Shown here: piece by piece, positions 15,475 through 24,529 of the stretch | Numbering within the stretch: the stretch's first letter is position 1 | Layout: each line of letters starts with the position of its first letter | Assembly: GCA_947561585.1 (NCBI GenBank) | Contig: CANNZV010003215.1 | Location: 70,683 to 134,682, forward strand | Length of the DNA stretch: 64,000 nt | Direction of reading: 5' to 3' | Source of the DNA: Caprella mutica | Lineage: Eukaryota > Arthropoda > Malacostraca > Amphipoda > Caprellidae | The notes under the pieces: model-generated | Database searches by the model: none | What the model was told of the DNA's origin: nothing | The model's input: only the letters and a program-made list of their open reading frames with translations | Program-made: the position numbers and the translations under genes

Positions 15475-16896
15475 CTACTTTGCCAATCGCTGACCCCAAA
15501 TATAAGCCACTGCAATTCCTACCAACGGATTGATCCAATTCAATAAGGCCCACGGTGCATACTCAAACACCTCGACTCCCAATGTTGCAGCAAAGAATGC
15601 GCCCCCAGTCGTCCAAGGAATCAGGGCAACAGTGAGGGTTGCACCTTCTTCAATCGAACGAGAAAGTATCTTTCGATCGATGCCTCGTTGATCATACGCC
15701 GCTCCAAAAAGCTGACCACCCAAGATGATCGACATATAGGCTTCTCCCATGGTAATATTACCAACCGTACATGATACAATGGTCGTTGTAACCAAAGAAC
15801 CGACACGTTTGATCTTTCGCAATATCCCTTCAATTAAAGTCTGAATGAACTGAAAATGATGTAGGATTCCGCCAAGTGCTAGTACAAGCAATGCCAATGA
15901 AAGTGTCCACATCATCGAACTGATTCCGCCACGACTTAGCAAGCGGTCTAGCGATTCATTTCCAGTATCAAAATGACCACCTTCAAATAAGGCGTTCAAT
16001 ACGCTAATGGGATTCATGCCTTGTTGTATAATCGCCAAAAGAACTGCAAGCATAGATGCTGCCACCATACTTGGAATGGCTGGTACTCGTCTAATGCTTA
16101 AAACCAACATAAGCACCAAAGGCAGCAGGCACCAAAGGCTCAGGTTAAATTCTGCGTCGAGAGGCGAAGCGATTTCGCCCAAAACCCCATCGGGAATTGG
16201 CTGCGTATATTGGACACCCACAAACGTAAAAATGACCAGCACAAACAGGAAGGTTGGGAAAGTTGTGATCGACATACTTTTGATGTGATCATAAAGATCT
16301 GTACCGGCAGACATTGCTGCGAGGTTGGTGGTATCAGACATTGGCGACANNNNNNNNNNNNNNNNNNNNNNNNNNNNNNNNNNNNNNNNNNNNATGCCGA
16401 TTGGCAAACCCATGGCCTCCCCAATACCCAATAGGACTATTCCCAAGGTGCCTACTGTACTCCAGCTGGATCCCGTAAGAACCGACATAACGCTACAAAG
16501 TAGGAGCCCTGCTGGCAGAAAAACACTGGGCGAAATGAATTTAATGCCGTAGTAAACCAGAGTGGCGACTGTACCGCTTTGGATAAAAGCTGCGATGAGC
16601 ACCCCAATTAGGAGGAATATATAGAGTGCCGAAAGTGCCTTGATTATGCCATTGTTCATGGCCAACAAAATGGGTGCAAAGCCCTTTCTGGTGAGGATCC
16701 AAGCACTTATGCCAGCGATGACCAAGCAAATGGTGATCAAAATGTGTAGGCTTATTTCAAAATGGAGCAGGCCAAATCCAACGATTCCAACAATGGAAAG
16801 AAAGGTTAAAAGAGCATGTACGAAAGAGGGCTTATTTTGGTCTGTCACAAGAAGTTGTTTTCGAAAGAGTTTATTATCGACTCTTGACTTGTGCAA
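15475..16896 (-). CDS. nhaC: Na+/H+ antiporter, NhaC family
   Basis: About 473 residues, 11-12 membrane helices, typical of NhaC. The motif MSDTTNLAAMSAGTDLYDHI and later TTTIVSCTVGNITMGEAYMS are characteristic. A 44-base run of N (16350-16393) removes about 15 residues just before SPMSDTTN; the frame continues unchanged across it. Its start at 16896 overlaps the end of the cyclase gene by 23 bp. It would exchange sodium for protons at the inner membrane, as expected for a marine bacterium. Confidence 0.85.
   Translation of the reverse strand: MHKSRVDNKLFRKQLLVTDQNKPSFVHALLTFLSIVGIVGFGLLHFEISLHILITICLVIAGISAWILTRKGFAPILLAMNNGIIKALSALYIFLLIGVLIAAFIQSGTVATLVYYGIKFISPSVFLPAGLLLCSVMSVLTGSSWSTVGTLGIVLLGIGEAMGLPIGXXXXXXXXXXXXXXXXSPMSDTTNLAAMSAGTDLYDHIKSMSITTFPTFLFVLVIFTFVGVQYTQPIPDGVLGEIASPLDAEFNLSLWCLLPLVLMLVLSIRRVPAIPSMVAASMLAVLLAIIQQGMNPISVLNALFEGGHFDTGNESLDRLLSRGGISSMMWTLSLALLVLALGGILHHFQFIQTLIEGILRKIKRVGSLVTTTIVSCTVGNITMGEAYMSIILGGQLFGAAYDQRGIDRKILSRSIEEGATLTVALIPWTTGGAFFAATLGVEVFEYAPWALLNWINPLVGIAVAYIWGQRLAK
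16350..16393. other. Assembly gap of 44 N
   Basis: A run of 44 ambiguous bases inside nhaC. The frame is kept, so the gap size is right modulo 3. Confidence 0.98.
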
Positions 16897-17542
16897 AGGC
16901 TCTTACAGGAAAGGTACCTACACCTTCAATTTTGGGCGGCAATGCTGAGAAAGTAAAGTTTTGACCCTTTAAAGCTTCAAGGTTGTTAAGGTGTTCAACA
17001 ATCAAGATTTCGTCTTTGAGCAGAATACTATGTACCGGACGTGTTGCTCCTGCAGTATTATCAATATTATGTGAATCGATTCCGACCAAGGTAACTTCTT
17101 GGTCTCGTAAATATGCTGCGGCCTCTTCAGTGAGATATGGGTGGTTTTCAAAATAGGCATCGGTCTGCCAATGTTGAGACCAACCTGTACAAACCAGAAC
17201 AGCTTTTTGAAACAGCTCTTTTCCTTCAAAGTAAGCCACTCCTATGGATAAACCTTCTTGAAAAGGTGCTTGAATTAAGACTCCTTCGATATCAACAAGC
17301 TTGTTTAGGCCGATTTCCGAAAGATCTTTCCCGTTTTCGTAGCGGTGAAAGGGGCAGTCTATATAGGTTCCAGTATTGGAAACCATTTCTATTTTTCCAA
17401 TTTGGAATGATGCGCCATTTCCGTAAAGCGCTTTACTGTCTTCTCGCGAAAGGTAATCACAAATGATTGGAGCTGGTAGGCCTTTGTAGGTCACTTCTCC
17501 ATTTTTGATTGTATGACTAAGGTCGACAAATGTTTTGTTCAT
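16874..17542 (-). CDS. Cyclase family protein (kynurenine formamidase-like)
   Basis: 222 residues, the usual length. The fold signature of the cyclase family HxGTHxDxPxH appears as SNTGTYIDCPFH (about 54-65), so the first His is Asn and the second is Tyr, while the Asp and last His remain. These residues bind the metal in KynB, so activity may be altered; the same replacements recur in a known subgroup. Later motifs GIDSHNIDN and ILIVEHLNNL are typical. It starts by a 4-bp overlap with the ankyrin gene and ends over the NhaC start, so the three appear co-transcribed. Substrate unknown. Confidence 0.8.
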   Translation of the reverse strand: MNKTFVDLSHTIKNGEVTYKGLPAPIICDYLSREDSKALYGNGASFQIGKIEMVSNTGTYIDCPFHRYENGKDLSEIGLNKLVDIEGVLIQAPFQEGLSIGVAYFEGKELFQKAVLVCTGWSQHWQTDAYFENHPYLTEEAAAYLRDQEVTLVGIDSHNIDNTAGATRPVHSILLKDEILIVEHLNNLEALKGQNFTFSALPPKIEGVGTFPVRAFAQVKSR

Positions 17543-18669
17543 TTCTCCAGCAGTTCTATGATCTCCTCATTGCTCATTGCGGTAGCCAATGACAAGGGTG
17601 TATGACCTTCTGCTTCGACATCCTTTTCAGCCCCATGCTCGAGCAGAATACGAGTCATTTCTAAATGCCCCATTTCAGCAGATCGGTGCAAAGCGGTGAA
17701 ACCTCTGTGGTCTTTGGCGTTTAAGTCGGCCTTGTGCTCAATCAAAAGGTTAAGATGTTCAGAGAGATTTGATTGTACCGCGTTCATTACGGTAGTTGCA
17801 CCTTTGTTTGATCTTGCATCTGGATTGGCACCTTTGTCAAGCAGTAATTTTAAGACAAAAGGGTCAGTACTTAATGCCCATTGTAAGGTTGATAGGCCAT
17901 CAGCAGCCAAGCTGTTGATATTAGTATTTCGCTCGAGTTCTAAATTTATTCGATCTAAATCACCTTTTGCTATTGCAATGTGTAGGAGCGAATGAGTGCG
18001 TAGAATGGATTCTGTTTTATAGACAAAATCTTCTCCAAAGTACCCCAAGTGTGCCATGTTTCCATAGGCCGTAAATGCCCATACTCCAGCTTGGTCAGTA
18101 TGGTCTTTTAAATCTCTTGGTATGGGAGCAGGCAGGTTTTCATTTAGAGCATGACTAAATAATAAGAACATTAATATGGATTGAGTCATTTCCGGTGATT
18201 CATCATCTGTGAATTCACCAGTGATCTCTGTTATTCTAAGTTGGTTTTTTTCTTGGGTGGTTTTAGCGACAACATAGGCTTCTCTCATCCAACTTCTAAT
18301 AAATATCAAACGGTCATTCATAAAGTAGATCGCCCACTTATGTTCCATTGCCGACGGGTTGAAAAATACACCCTCTTGAAGTTTTTCATCTGTTGGAATG
18401 GTTATATCACATGAGATGGTCCTTTCAGATTGTGGCACATGATCCCTGAAAGTTGTCCCATCTTCTTGACCATATGAGAGGGCATTTGTAGCTATTTGAG
18501 GATCCTTTGACGTCGAAAGCATCTTGTGAGAAATTGGCCTAAGGTCCAAGAGGTCTACTTCCCATGGATTATCATTGGGACTGATCCATTGCAGGTTGTA
18601 CTTTGATTTCGATTCTTCTTCTAAATTGTTTTTTTTGCTACCTCCAAATAGTTTATCAAAGAGTCCCAT
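17539..18669 (-). CDS. Ankyrin-repeat protein with an unknown N-terminal domain
   Basis: 376 residues. Residues about 1-220 are an unrecognised domain with a short polar start (GLFDKLFGGSKKNN) and a segment HKWAIYFMNDRLIFIRSWM. Residues about 225-376 are four to five ankyrin repeats (HIAIAKGDLDRI, LLLDKGANPDARSN, LIEHKADLNAKDHRG, LLEHGAEKDVEAEG). No signal peptide, so cytoplasmic. The start codon of the following cyclase overlaps its stop (ATGA). Ankyrin repeats mediate protein binding; the partner is not indicated. Confidence 0.75.
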   Translation of the reverse strand: MGLFDKLFGGSKKNNLEEESKSKYNLQWISPNDNPWEVDLLDLRPISHKMLSTSKDPQIATNALSYGQEDGTTFRDHVPQSERTISCDITIPTDEKLQEGVFFNPSAMEHKWAIYFMNDRLIFIRSWMREAYVVAKTTQEKNQLRITEITGEFTDDESPEMTQSILMFLLFSHALNENLPAPIPRDLKDHTDQAGVWAFTAYGNMAHLGYFGEDFVYKTESILRTHSLLHIAIAKGDLDRINLELERNTNINSLAADGLSTLQWALSTDPFVLKLLLDKGANPDARSNKGATTVMNAVQSNLSEHLNLLIEHKADLNAKDHRGFTALHRSAEMGHLEMTRILLEHGAEKDVEAEGHTPLSLATAMSNEEIIELLEK

Positions 18670-18808
18670 AGTTGATCTTTTACTGTAAGCTAAAAGTATT
18701 CAAAAGTTTTCAGAATTCTGGTTTGTTTAAGTTGTTGACAGAGCGGGAATTAAAATTGTTTGGCCAATCAATACCCAATCAATAGAAAATGATTAGATAG
18801 TTCAAGGG

Positions 18809-20716
18809 TTAAGCTTTCATTGCCTTACTAGTTTCTGGGTCAAAATTTTGTAGCCATTTGTCTTTTTGCAATTGAGCCAACATGCTCTGGCCTTGGTCAA
18901 AGTTGCCTTTCTTAATTTCATACAGGCCGTCTTGGTAAGTCACTACATTTCTTTGATGCATAAAGGCTGTAGCACGTTTTAAATGTGCCAAGACCGCATC
19001 GGGCTTACCTTTTGAACGTTTTGATCTGGCATCAGCCACTTGATCTAGAACACCTTGAGCCCGATGCAGCTGATCAGAACCTCCAAGCGCCCAGTAGAGA
19101 CCGACTTCTGGGCGCATTAGAGCGATTACTTCCTGCTCTTCGGCCAGTTCATTCGGACCTAAAACTGAGATCGGTAACTTTTCGGAACTTACCACAAAAG
19201 AACGGTTTCCTTTGCCATAAGAGAATGTGCCTCTTACCTCATATTTGCCCGGTTGGGCGAAAGTAAACCCTGCAGCACCAAAGGTTAGGTTTACATTGTT
19301 ACTGGCACTTTCGCCTGGCTTCAAAACATCTTCAGCAAAAGCGTCGAAAGCATAATTTCTATGGAACAAAGGTTCAAAGACCGACTGATTGGTCTCTTCA
19401 TCACCTTCTTTTATGACTTCAAATGATAGAAAGCCACTCTTGGGGTCTAGCATAAACTCAGGCACACTGATTGGACCATCAGAAAGATTGGTTAGGCGAA
19501 AACCCAGCAAAATGGGTTGGCCAAAACTAAACTGTGTGCCAGCTGGCGGAGGAAGTAACTCCAGCGAAAACTCATCTGACTGCTCTTCTGGGCGATAAGG
19601 GACAAAGCCTTCCCCCAGATTCTCCCAATACGGTACGCTGTGAAATGCATCGCCGCCTGGCATGACTTGAAACGGACGGCCATGGCGCAAAAAGGCCTTT
19701 TCGTCTTTGTCGAAAGTAAATTTGAAGTCTTTCCAGAACTCTTTGCTTTTGCCACCACCCTTGTACTTCCAATCGTAATTCATAAAGGAATTGGAAGCCG
19801 CTCTGCCTACGACACGTTCAAAACGGTGTGCAAGATTAAGTGCGTGACCAACTTCGTGAACCGTAGTTTGAATCAGTTTTCGTTCCAGGTCTCTATATGA
19901 TTTCATGGGATCCTGAAAGATGGCCACGCCTTGTCGGGGCAAGTTGTTGAGGTCTTGATTTCCCGAATCAAACATAACGCCGAGCAAGCCACGCATAGAG
20001 GATTTGCGCAGTTGCAGCACGTGAAGATTCCAACTTGGCCTGTCAAGTTTCTGTTGAGCAAACTGGGTCATCAAGCCATGGAGTTGCGAGGTGTCCCAGC
20101 CAGATGCAAGGTTGGGTATTTCGTTGCGCTTACCGACTTTTGCTATTTGGAATCCGGCTTTTTTAAGTGAGCCGTGGATGGTGAATTTCTTATCGTCTTC
20201 GAGGTAGAAGGGTTCCTTATTGGTGCCTTCCTCATAATCTTCTTCGAGACCTATTTTTCGGTATTTTGTCGAAAATCGCTCTGCTTTGATAAGCACTTCT
20301 TTGGTTTCGGCAATTTTGGTTTCGAGCGAAAGCGATGCTTGGAACGTAAGCTTTTGAGTTGAAGTAAAGACCAGCTGTCCTTTAGCCGTTTGATTTGCTG
20401 CATCTTCTGCAACGATTAAGATTGTTGGGAATGTCGAAAGGTCATAAGAACGAAAAGAGAACAGGTAGCTTTCTTCATTTTCTGTGACCTTGAACACATC
20501 TCCTGAGATTACTTTTGATTGGCTCTTATCTAGGCGAAAGTTGACCTTCGTTTTTGATTCGACCGATAAGTAAGCGCCATTCAGCGGCCACTGGATTTCA
20601 ATTGGGGTGTCAAGATTTGCAATAATGGAGTCGAGTTGTTTCACTGCTTTGGTTTGATTGCCTTCAAGATCAAGGAGGGCTTTGGCCTGATTGAGGTGGT
20701 TGATAATCTTTTCCAT
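18809..20716 (-). CDS. Metzincin-like zinc protease without visible signal peptide
   Basis: 635 residues. A zinc site HEVGHALNLAH (about 284-294) with a Met-turn SFMNY about 20 residues later is the metzincin plan. The first about 100 residues form a helical region plus an Ig-like segment, and residues about 390-500 form another beta domain (SFGQPILLGFRLTNLSDGP). The N-terminus (MEKIINHLNQAKALL) has no signal peptide, which is unusual because metzincins are nearly all exported. It is 139 bp upstream of the ankyrin gene on the same strand. Substrate unknown. Confidence 0.7.
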   Translation of the reverse strand: MEKIINHLNQAKALLDLEGNQTKAVKQLDSIIANLDTPIEIQWPLNGAYLSVESKTKVNFRLDKSQSKVISGDVFKVTENEESYLFSFRSYDLSTFPTILIVAEDAANQTAKGQLVFTSTQKLTFQASLSLETKIAETKEVLIKAERFSTKYRKIGLEEDYEEGTNKEPFYLEDDKKFTIHGSLKKAGFQIAKVGKRNEIPNLASGWDTSQLHGLMTQFAQQKLDRPSWNLHVLQLRKSSMRGLLGVMFDSGNQDLNNLPRQGVAIFQDPMKSYRDLERKLIQTTVHEVGHALNLAHRFERVVGRAASNSFMNYDWKYKGGGKSKEFWKDFKFTFDKDEKAFLRHGRPFQVMPGGDAFHSVPYWENLGEGFVPYRPEEQSDEFSLELLPPPAGTQFSFGQPILLGFRLTNLSDGPISVPEFMLDPKSGFLSFEVIKEGDEETNQSVFEPLFHRNYAFDAFAEDVLKPGESASNNVNLTFGAAGFTFAQPGKYEVRGTFSYGKGNRSFVVSSEKLPISVLGPNELAEEQEVIALMRPEVGLYWALGGSDQLHRAQGVLDQVADARSKRSKGKPDAVLAHLKRATAFMHQRNVVTYQDGLYEIKKGNFDQGQSMLAQLQKDKWLQNFDPETSKAMKA

Positions 20717-20930
20717 TTGGGTAAGGGATGGGGGTGTATTTACAACGATGAAAGGGAGAATTTTGTGCGTTGAGTTAGAAAGAGAACAATTGAATTGAAC
20801 TAAGTCTAATACTGCTTATCATTGACTTTGCAAAAATATTCTAGATTTAGGCAAATTTGAAGATTCGTTTTTTGCTCAACTGCAACGTTTGAAGGATATT
20901 GAAGTAGAGACCTCCATTTAAGTAATAAAC

Positions 20931-21425
20931 ATGGACCTATCCAAAACAAAGATCCTACTTACCCCTTTCGACAAAGCCATAGAAACGATCGGTTGGATCA
21001 GTCTTGTGCTTCTCATTGCAATACCAGTTTTTTATTATAGCGATTTGCCATCACAGATTCCCAGTCATTTTGGGGCAAATGGTAAAGCCGACGACTTTTC
21101 AGCAAGAGCCATTATCTGGTTGATTCCTATCCTTGGTGTCTTTAATTACTTTCTATTATATGCACTTAATGGAAATACCAGTCTTGTCAATTTGCCAATG
21201 AAGGTTACTGAAGAAAATGCCCAGCTGCTATATAGCAATACTTTCAGAATGATGCGGGTATTGAATACCTTGATCGTTTTGATTTTTGTATACATTGTCT
21301 ATGCTTCTGTTCAAACAGCTCTTGGAAATCAGGATGGGTTAGGACCTTATTTCATGCCGCTTTTTTTGACTTTGATTTTAGGAGTCACTGGGTACTTCAC
21401 GTTCAGAATGAAGAAGCTAGCATAA
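20931..21425 (+). CDS. DUF1648 membrane protein
   Basis: 164 residues, four membrane helices (about 20-38, 60-80, 105-125, 135-155). The segment SQIPSHFGANGKADD matches the DUF1648 signature (P-x-H-F/W-x-x-x-G-x-x-D). The family's role is unknown; some members are linked to SdpI-type immunity proteins. Promoter and partners are unclear. Confidence 0.75.
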   Translation: MDLSKTKILLTPFDKAIETIGWISLVLLIAIPVFYYSDLPSQIPSHFGANGKADDFSARAIIWLIPILGVFNYFLLYALNGNTSLVNLPMKVTEENAQLLYSNTFRMMRVLNTLIVLIFVYIVYASVQTALGNQDGLGPYFMPLFLTLILGVTGYFTFRMKKLA

Positions 21426-21525
21426 AAGGCTTAGTTTTTCTCTTTCCTTCGGGCCACATTGGATTCGGTTTCCTTTTTGGCGCAGCAAAAAACCTCAAAT
21501 ATCTTATCTAACTTATCAGGTTAAT

Positions 21526-21544
21526 TTTTTGGCGCAGCCAAAAA
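21526..21544. promoter_or_regulatory. Perfect hairpin in the rlmF leader
   Basis: TTTTTGGC (21526-21533), loop GCA, GCCAAAAA (21537-21544). A related string (tttttggcgcagc then A tract) occurs at 21473-21492. The hairpin ends 17 bp before the rlmF ATG. It may be a weak terminator of the DUF1648 gene, or an attenuator-like element. Confidence 0.5.
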
Positions 21545-21561
21545 GCCGTTATTGCAGTCCC

Positions 21562-22518
21562 ATGTCAAGAAACCAATCACCAAAAAAGAAAGCAGGTCTA
21601 CATCCGCGCAATTTGAATCGCGAACGCTATGATCTGAAAGCAATGACTGTCACTGATCCTGAGCTGGTTTCTTTTATAGTTCCCAATAAGCATGGAAAGG
21701 ACTCTGTGAATTTTGCTGACCCAGCCGCTGTTAAGGCTTTGAACCGAGCCATTCTCAACCACTACTACGGTATCAAGTATTGGGATTTTCCAGAAGGCAA
21801 TTTATGTCCGCCAATTCCAGGCAGAGCAGAGTACATTCACTATGCAGCCGATCTATTGGCAACCACTAATCACGATGAAATCCCTACTGGTGCAAATGTT
21901 ACTTGTCTGGACGTTGGTGTAGGTGCCAGTTGCATCTATCCTGTAATTGGAGTGTCAGAATATGGCTGGAATTTTATTGGTTCAGACATTGATCCCAAAT
22001 CGATTGCATCTGCCCAAAACATCGTGGATTCTAATCCGAAGTTGAAAGGAAGAGTGAGCTGTAGATTGCAAAGTGATCCCAAATCTATTTTGAAAGGTAT
22101 TGTAGAGCAGGGTGACCAGATCGACATCGTAATTTGTAATCCGCCATTTCATTCCTCTCTAGAAGATGCAATGAAAGGGACCAGACGAAAGGTAAAGAAC
22201 TTAACAGGAAAGAAGACGCAAACTCCAAAGCTCAATCACTCTGGAAATCATAGTGAATTGGTATATGAAGGTGGCGAACTTCAGTTTATCTCAAACTTGA
22301 TTGCAGAGAGTAAAGAAGTAAGAAGGCAATGTCTTTGGTTTACAACATTGGTTTCTAAGGAGTCCAATCTCAGAAGAATCTATAAGGCCTTACGTGCCCA
22401 AAATCCGACTGACATTAGAACGATCGACGTTGCTACAGGTAATAAGGTGAGCAGGATTGTCGCTTGGACGTATAAGCCATATCCCAAAGCATCTCCATCA
22501 CCTAAACCAAAAGCCTAG
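21562..22518 (+). CDS. rlmF: 23S rRNA adenine-1618 N6-methyltransferase
   Basis: 318 residues from ATG 21562. The basic N-terminus (SRNQSPKKKAGLHPRN), LNRAILNHYYGI, WDFPEGNLCPPIPGRAEYIHY and the catalytic NPPF motif (ICNPPFHSS) are the RlmF signature. It methylates A1618 of 23S rRNA. The upstream TTG at 21529 is in frame but lies inside the leader hairpin, so the ATG is preferred. Confidence 0.93.
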   Translation: MSRNQSPKKKAGLHPRNLNRERYDLKAMTVTDPELVSFIVPNKHGKDSVNFADPAAVKALNRAILNHYYGIKYWDFPEGNLCPPIPGRAEYIHYAADLLATTNHDEIPTGANVTCLDVGVGASCIYPVIGVSEYGWNFIGSDIDPKSIASAQNIVDSNPKLKGRVSCRLQSDPKSILKGIVEQGDQIDIVICNPPFHSSLEDAMKGTRRKVKNLTGKKTQTPKLNHSGNHSELVYEGGELQFISNLIAESKEVRRQCLWFTTLVSKESNLRRIYKALRAQNPTDIRTIDVATGNKVSRIVAWTYKPYPKASPSPKPKA

Positions 22519-22588
22519 GCATATAAAACTCCATACAAATAGCTGGACCTGTCATTATATCCATACATTGAGATAAATCGATAGACAT

Positions 22589-23206
22589 ATGGACGATCAG
22601 GAGATTCACGAGCACAACCAGTTTGAAGGCCTGATCCAAGGACTTATGGAAGATAGCTTTGGTTGCTGTAATGACTTTATTCTACCAAGCACAGCAACAG
22701 GTCTAAGGGATAACATTGACAATTTGAAGGCAACGGGAGATATGAAATCTTCTGGAATTGGAAAGAGAGAAGACTACCAAAAGGATAAGAAGATTAGAGG
22801 CGATAAGATCAATTGGATTGCAGACGAAAGCACCAATCCGTCTGAAATGATCTATCTCGAGAAGATTCAAAAGTTTGTTGCTCATCTGAATAAGACCTGT
22901 TATACTTCGATTAAAAGCTTTGAGAGTCATTACTCCAGTTATGAAAAAAAGAGCTTTTATAAAAGACACATTGATCAATTTAAAAGCGAAAAAGGGCGCC
23001 AGTTTTCGATAGTCTTGTATCTTAATCAGGATTGGAAAGAGAAAGATGGTGGCTTGTTGTCTTTGTATCCGAAAAAGGGTGATCAAGTAGATATTTCGCC
23101 GTTGGAAGGACGCATGGTTTTCTTTCGTAGTGACGAAATGGAACATGAAGTACACGCTTCCAAGACTCGCGAAAGAAGAAGTATTGCAGGTTGGTTGAAA
23201 AACTAA
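22589..23206 (+). CDS. 2OG-Fe(II) oxygenase, SM-20/prolyl-hydroxylase-like
   Basis: 205 residues. The iron triad H-x-D...H is in YKRHIDQF and MEHEVHAS, and the 2-oxoglutarate Arg is in RRSIAGW. The sequence resembles EGL-9/SM-20 type hydroxylases. It is 70 bp after rlmF in the same direction, so the two may be co-transcribed; some relatives hydroxylate ribosomal proteins, which would fit, but that is inference. Substrate is not established. Confidence 0.8.
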   Translation: MDDQEIHEHNQFEGLIQGLMEDSFGCCNDFILPSTATGLRDNIDNLKATGDMKSSGIGKREDYQKDKKIRGDKINWIADESTNPSEMIYLEKIQKFVAHLNKTCYTSIKSFESHYSSYEKKSFYKRHIDQFKSEKGRQFSIVLYLNQDWKEKDGGLLSLYPKKGDQVDISPLEGRMVFFRSDEMEHEVHASKTRERRSIAGWLKN

Positions 23207-23459
23207 ATGGCTGTGTGTTTTACAAATACCTATTGACAAAGCCGGTGATGACACCTAGAACACTTTCGTAATTACTAGTTTTTGGATTATATTGGGTGGG
23301 CTTGGGATTACAATTAAGCACAAGTATGACTGTAATTCAGATCAAAAGCGTGTGATTCCAGTCTAAGATCAGCTGTTTAAGGAGTGCTTTAGTTTTTCAA
23401 TACCAACTGCGAATGTCTTGCGGCTTGACTATTGAAACTACATCTATACCCTTGATGCA

Positions 23460-24473
23460 ATGTTTTCAAAGATTAAGAGTCTCGCTATTCTCAAAAGAAA
23501 GAAGATTGTTGTTCCTGACATTTCTGCGATAAGCGACGAGTTATGTGAAGGGCTATTTACTGTAATGGAGAAAGCCTATGGCCAACGAGTATCAGATACT
23601 GAAAATTCTAAATTTGAACTTGCCGATACTGATAAAATTATCGCCGGCTATGCGCGAAAAAACATGATTCTAGCAGCGGCTTCTTCCATTGTACCAGGTC
23701 CTTTAGGTATGTTGGGCGCGATTCCTGAATTACTGCTCAATTTTCACAACCAGATGAATATGATCTATGATTTGGGCTGTGCCAATGGGAAAGAGAATTT
23801 TATCAATAAGGACATTTTGCTTGATATCCCAATTGCTGCTTTTGGAGGAAATACCCAACTATCAAGCCTGCAATCTAGTGCCACCGACCTTATCGATTCC
23901 CCTAAAAAAGTGCTATTAGAGAAGGCAACAACCTTAGGGAAAAGCCTAGTTGAACGCACACTCAAAAAGTCGATCGTTCAATTCATCCCAGTTGGTGGTC
24001 CAATAATTATGGGAACATGGGCAAAGATGGCCACCAATAAGATTTCGAAAGGGTCTATTGAGTTTCTTGGTAATCAATTTACCTATGAAGAACATTTTAA
24101 ACCAGATGAAAGTGCCGAGATCACAAGGCAATTGCAAAAAGAGAAAATCAAGGCTTTGGTAAATCTGATTGAAGCTAACAATGAAATCAATGAAGATCAA
24201 GTTGAGTTGATTGAAACGATCATTGGAAATTCAGATTTAGAAGATTCAGACAAAGAGTATTTGTTTGAAGAGGCTTTAAAATCAGACTCATATCTTGAGC
24301 TTGATAAAGAACTGATCACAGAATACGAAGAAGGAGAAGACCTGATTATGCAATTGGTCGTAATGGCCAAGCGTAGTGGCCACATTGATGAGCTTGAAAA
24401 GAAGCATATTTTTGAAGTAGGCAAGATCTTAGAATTTGAAGACTCCTTTATTAATGACTTAATAGAAGTCTAA
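23460..24473 (+). CDS. EcsC-like / TerB-like protein
   Basis: 337 residues. Residues about 60-210 (YARKNMILAAASSIVPGPLGMLGA and PELLLNFHNQMNMIYDLG) resemble the EcsC family, a membrane-associated group of unknown activity. The C-terminal about 100 residues are acidic helices reminiscent of TerB modules. It is preceded by 253 bp with no clear gene. Role unknown. Confidence 0.6.
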   Translation: MFSKIKSLAILKRKKIVVPDISAISDELCEGLFTVMEKAYGQRVSDTENSKFELADTDKIIAGYARKNMILAAASSIVPGPLGMLGAIPELLLNFHNQMNMIYDLGCANGKENFINKDILLDIPIAAFGGNTQLSSLQSSATDLIDSPKKVLLEKATTLGKSLVERTLKKSIVQFIPVGGPIIMGTWAKMATNKISKGSIEFLGNQFTYEEHFKPDESAEITRQLQKEKIKALVNLIEANNEINEDQVELIETIIGNSDLEDSDKEYLFEEALKSDSYLELDKELITEYEEGEDLIMQLVVMAKRSGHIDELEKKHIFEVGKILEFEDSFINDLIEV

Positions 24474-24529
24474 GGTTAAGGTGTTTAAGGACTCAAGTGT
24501 TAAATTCGTGGCAAAATCACAACCTTGTA

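Noticed and set aside
16350..16393. Possible insertion inside nhaC
   Set aside because: It is a run of N with frame kept, so it is an assembly gap.
23220..23330. Minus-strand frame with NPKPTQYNPKTSNYESV and a hydrophobic end
   Set aside because: About 30-38 codons, no clear ATG start and no family match; kept only as a weak possibility.
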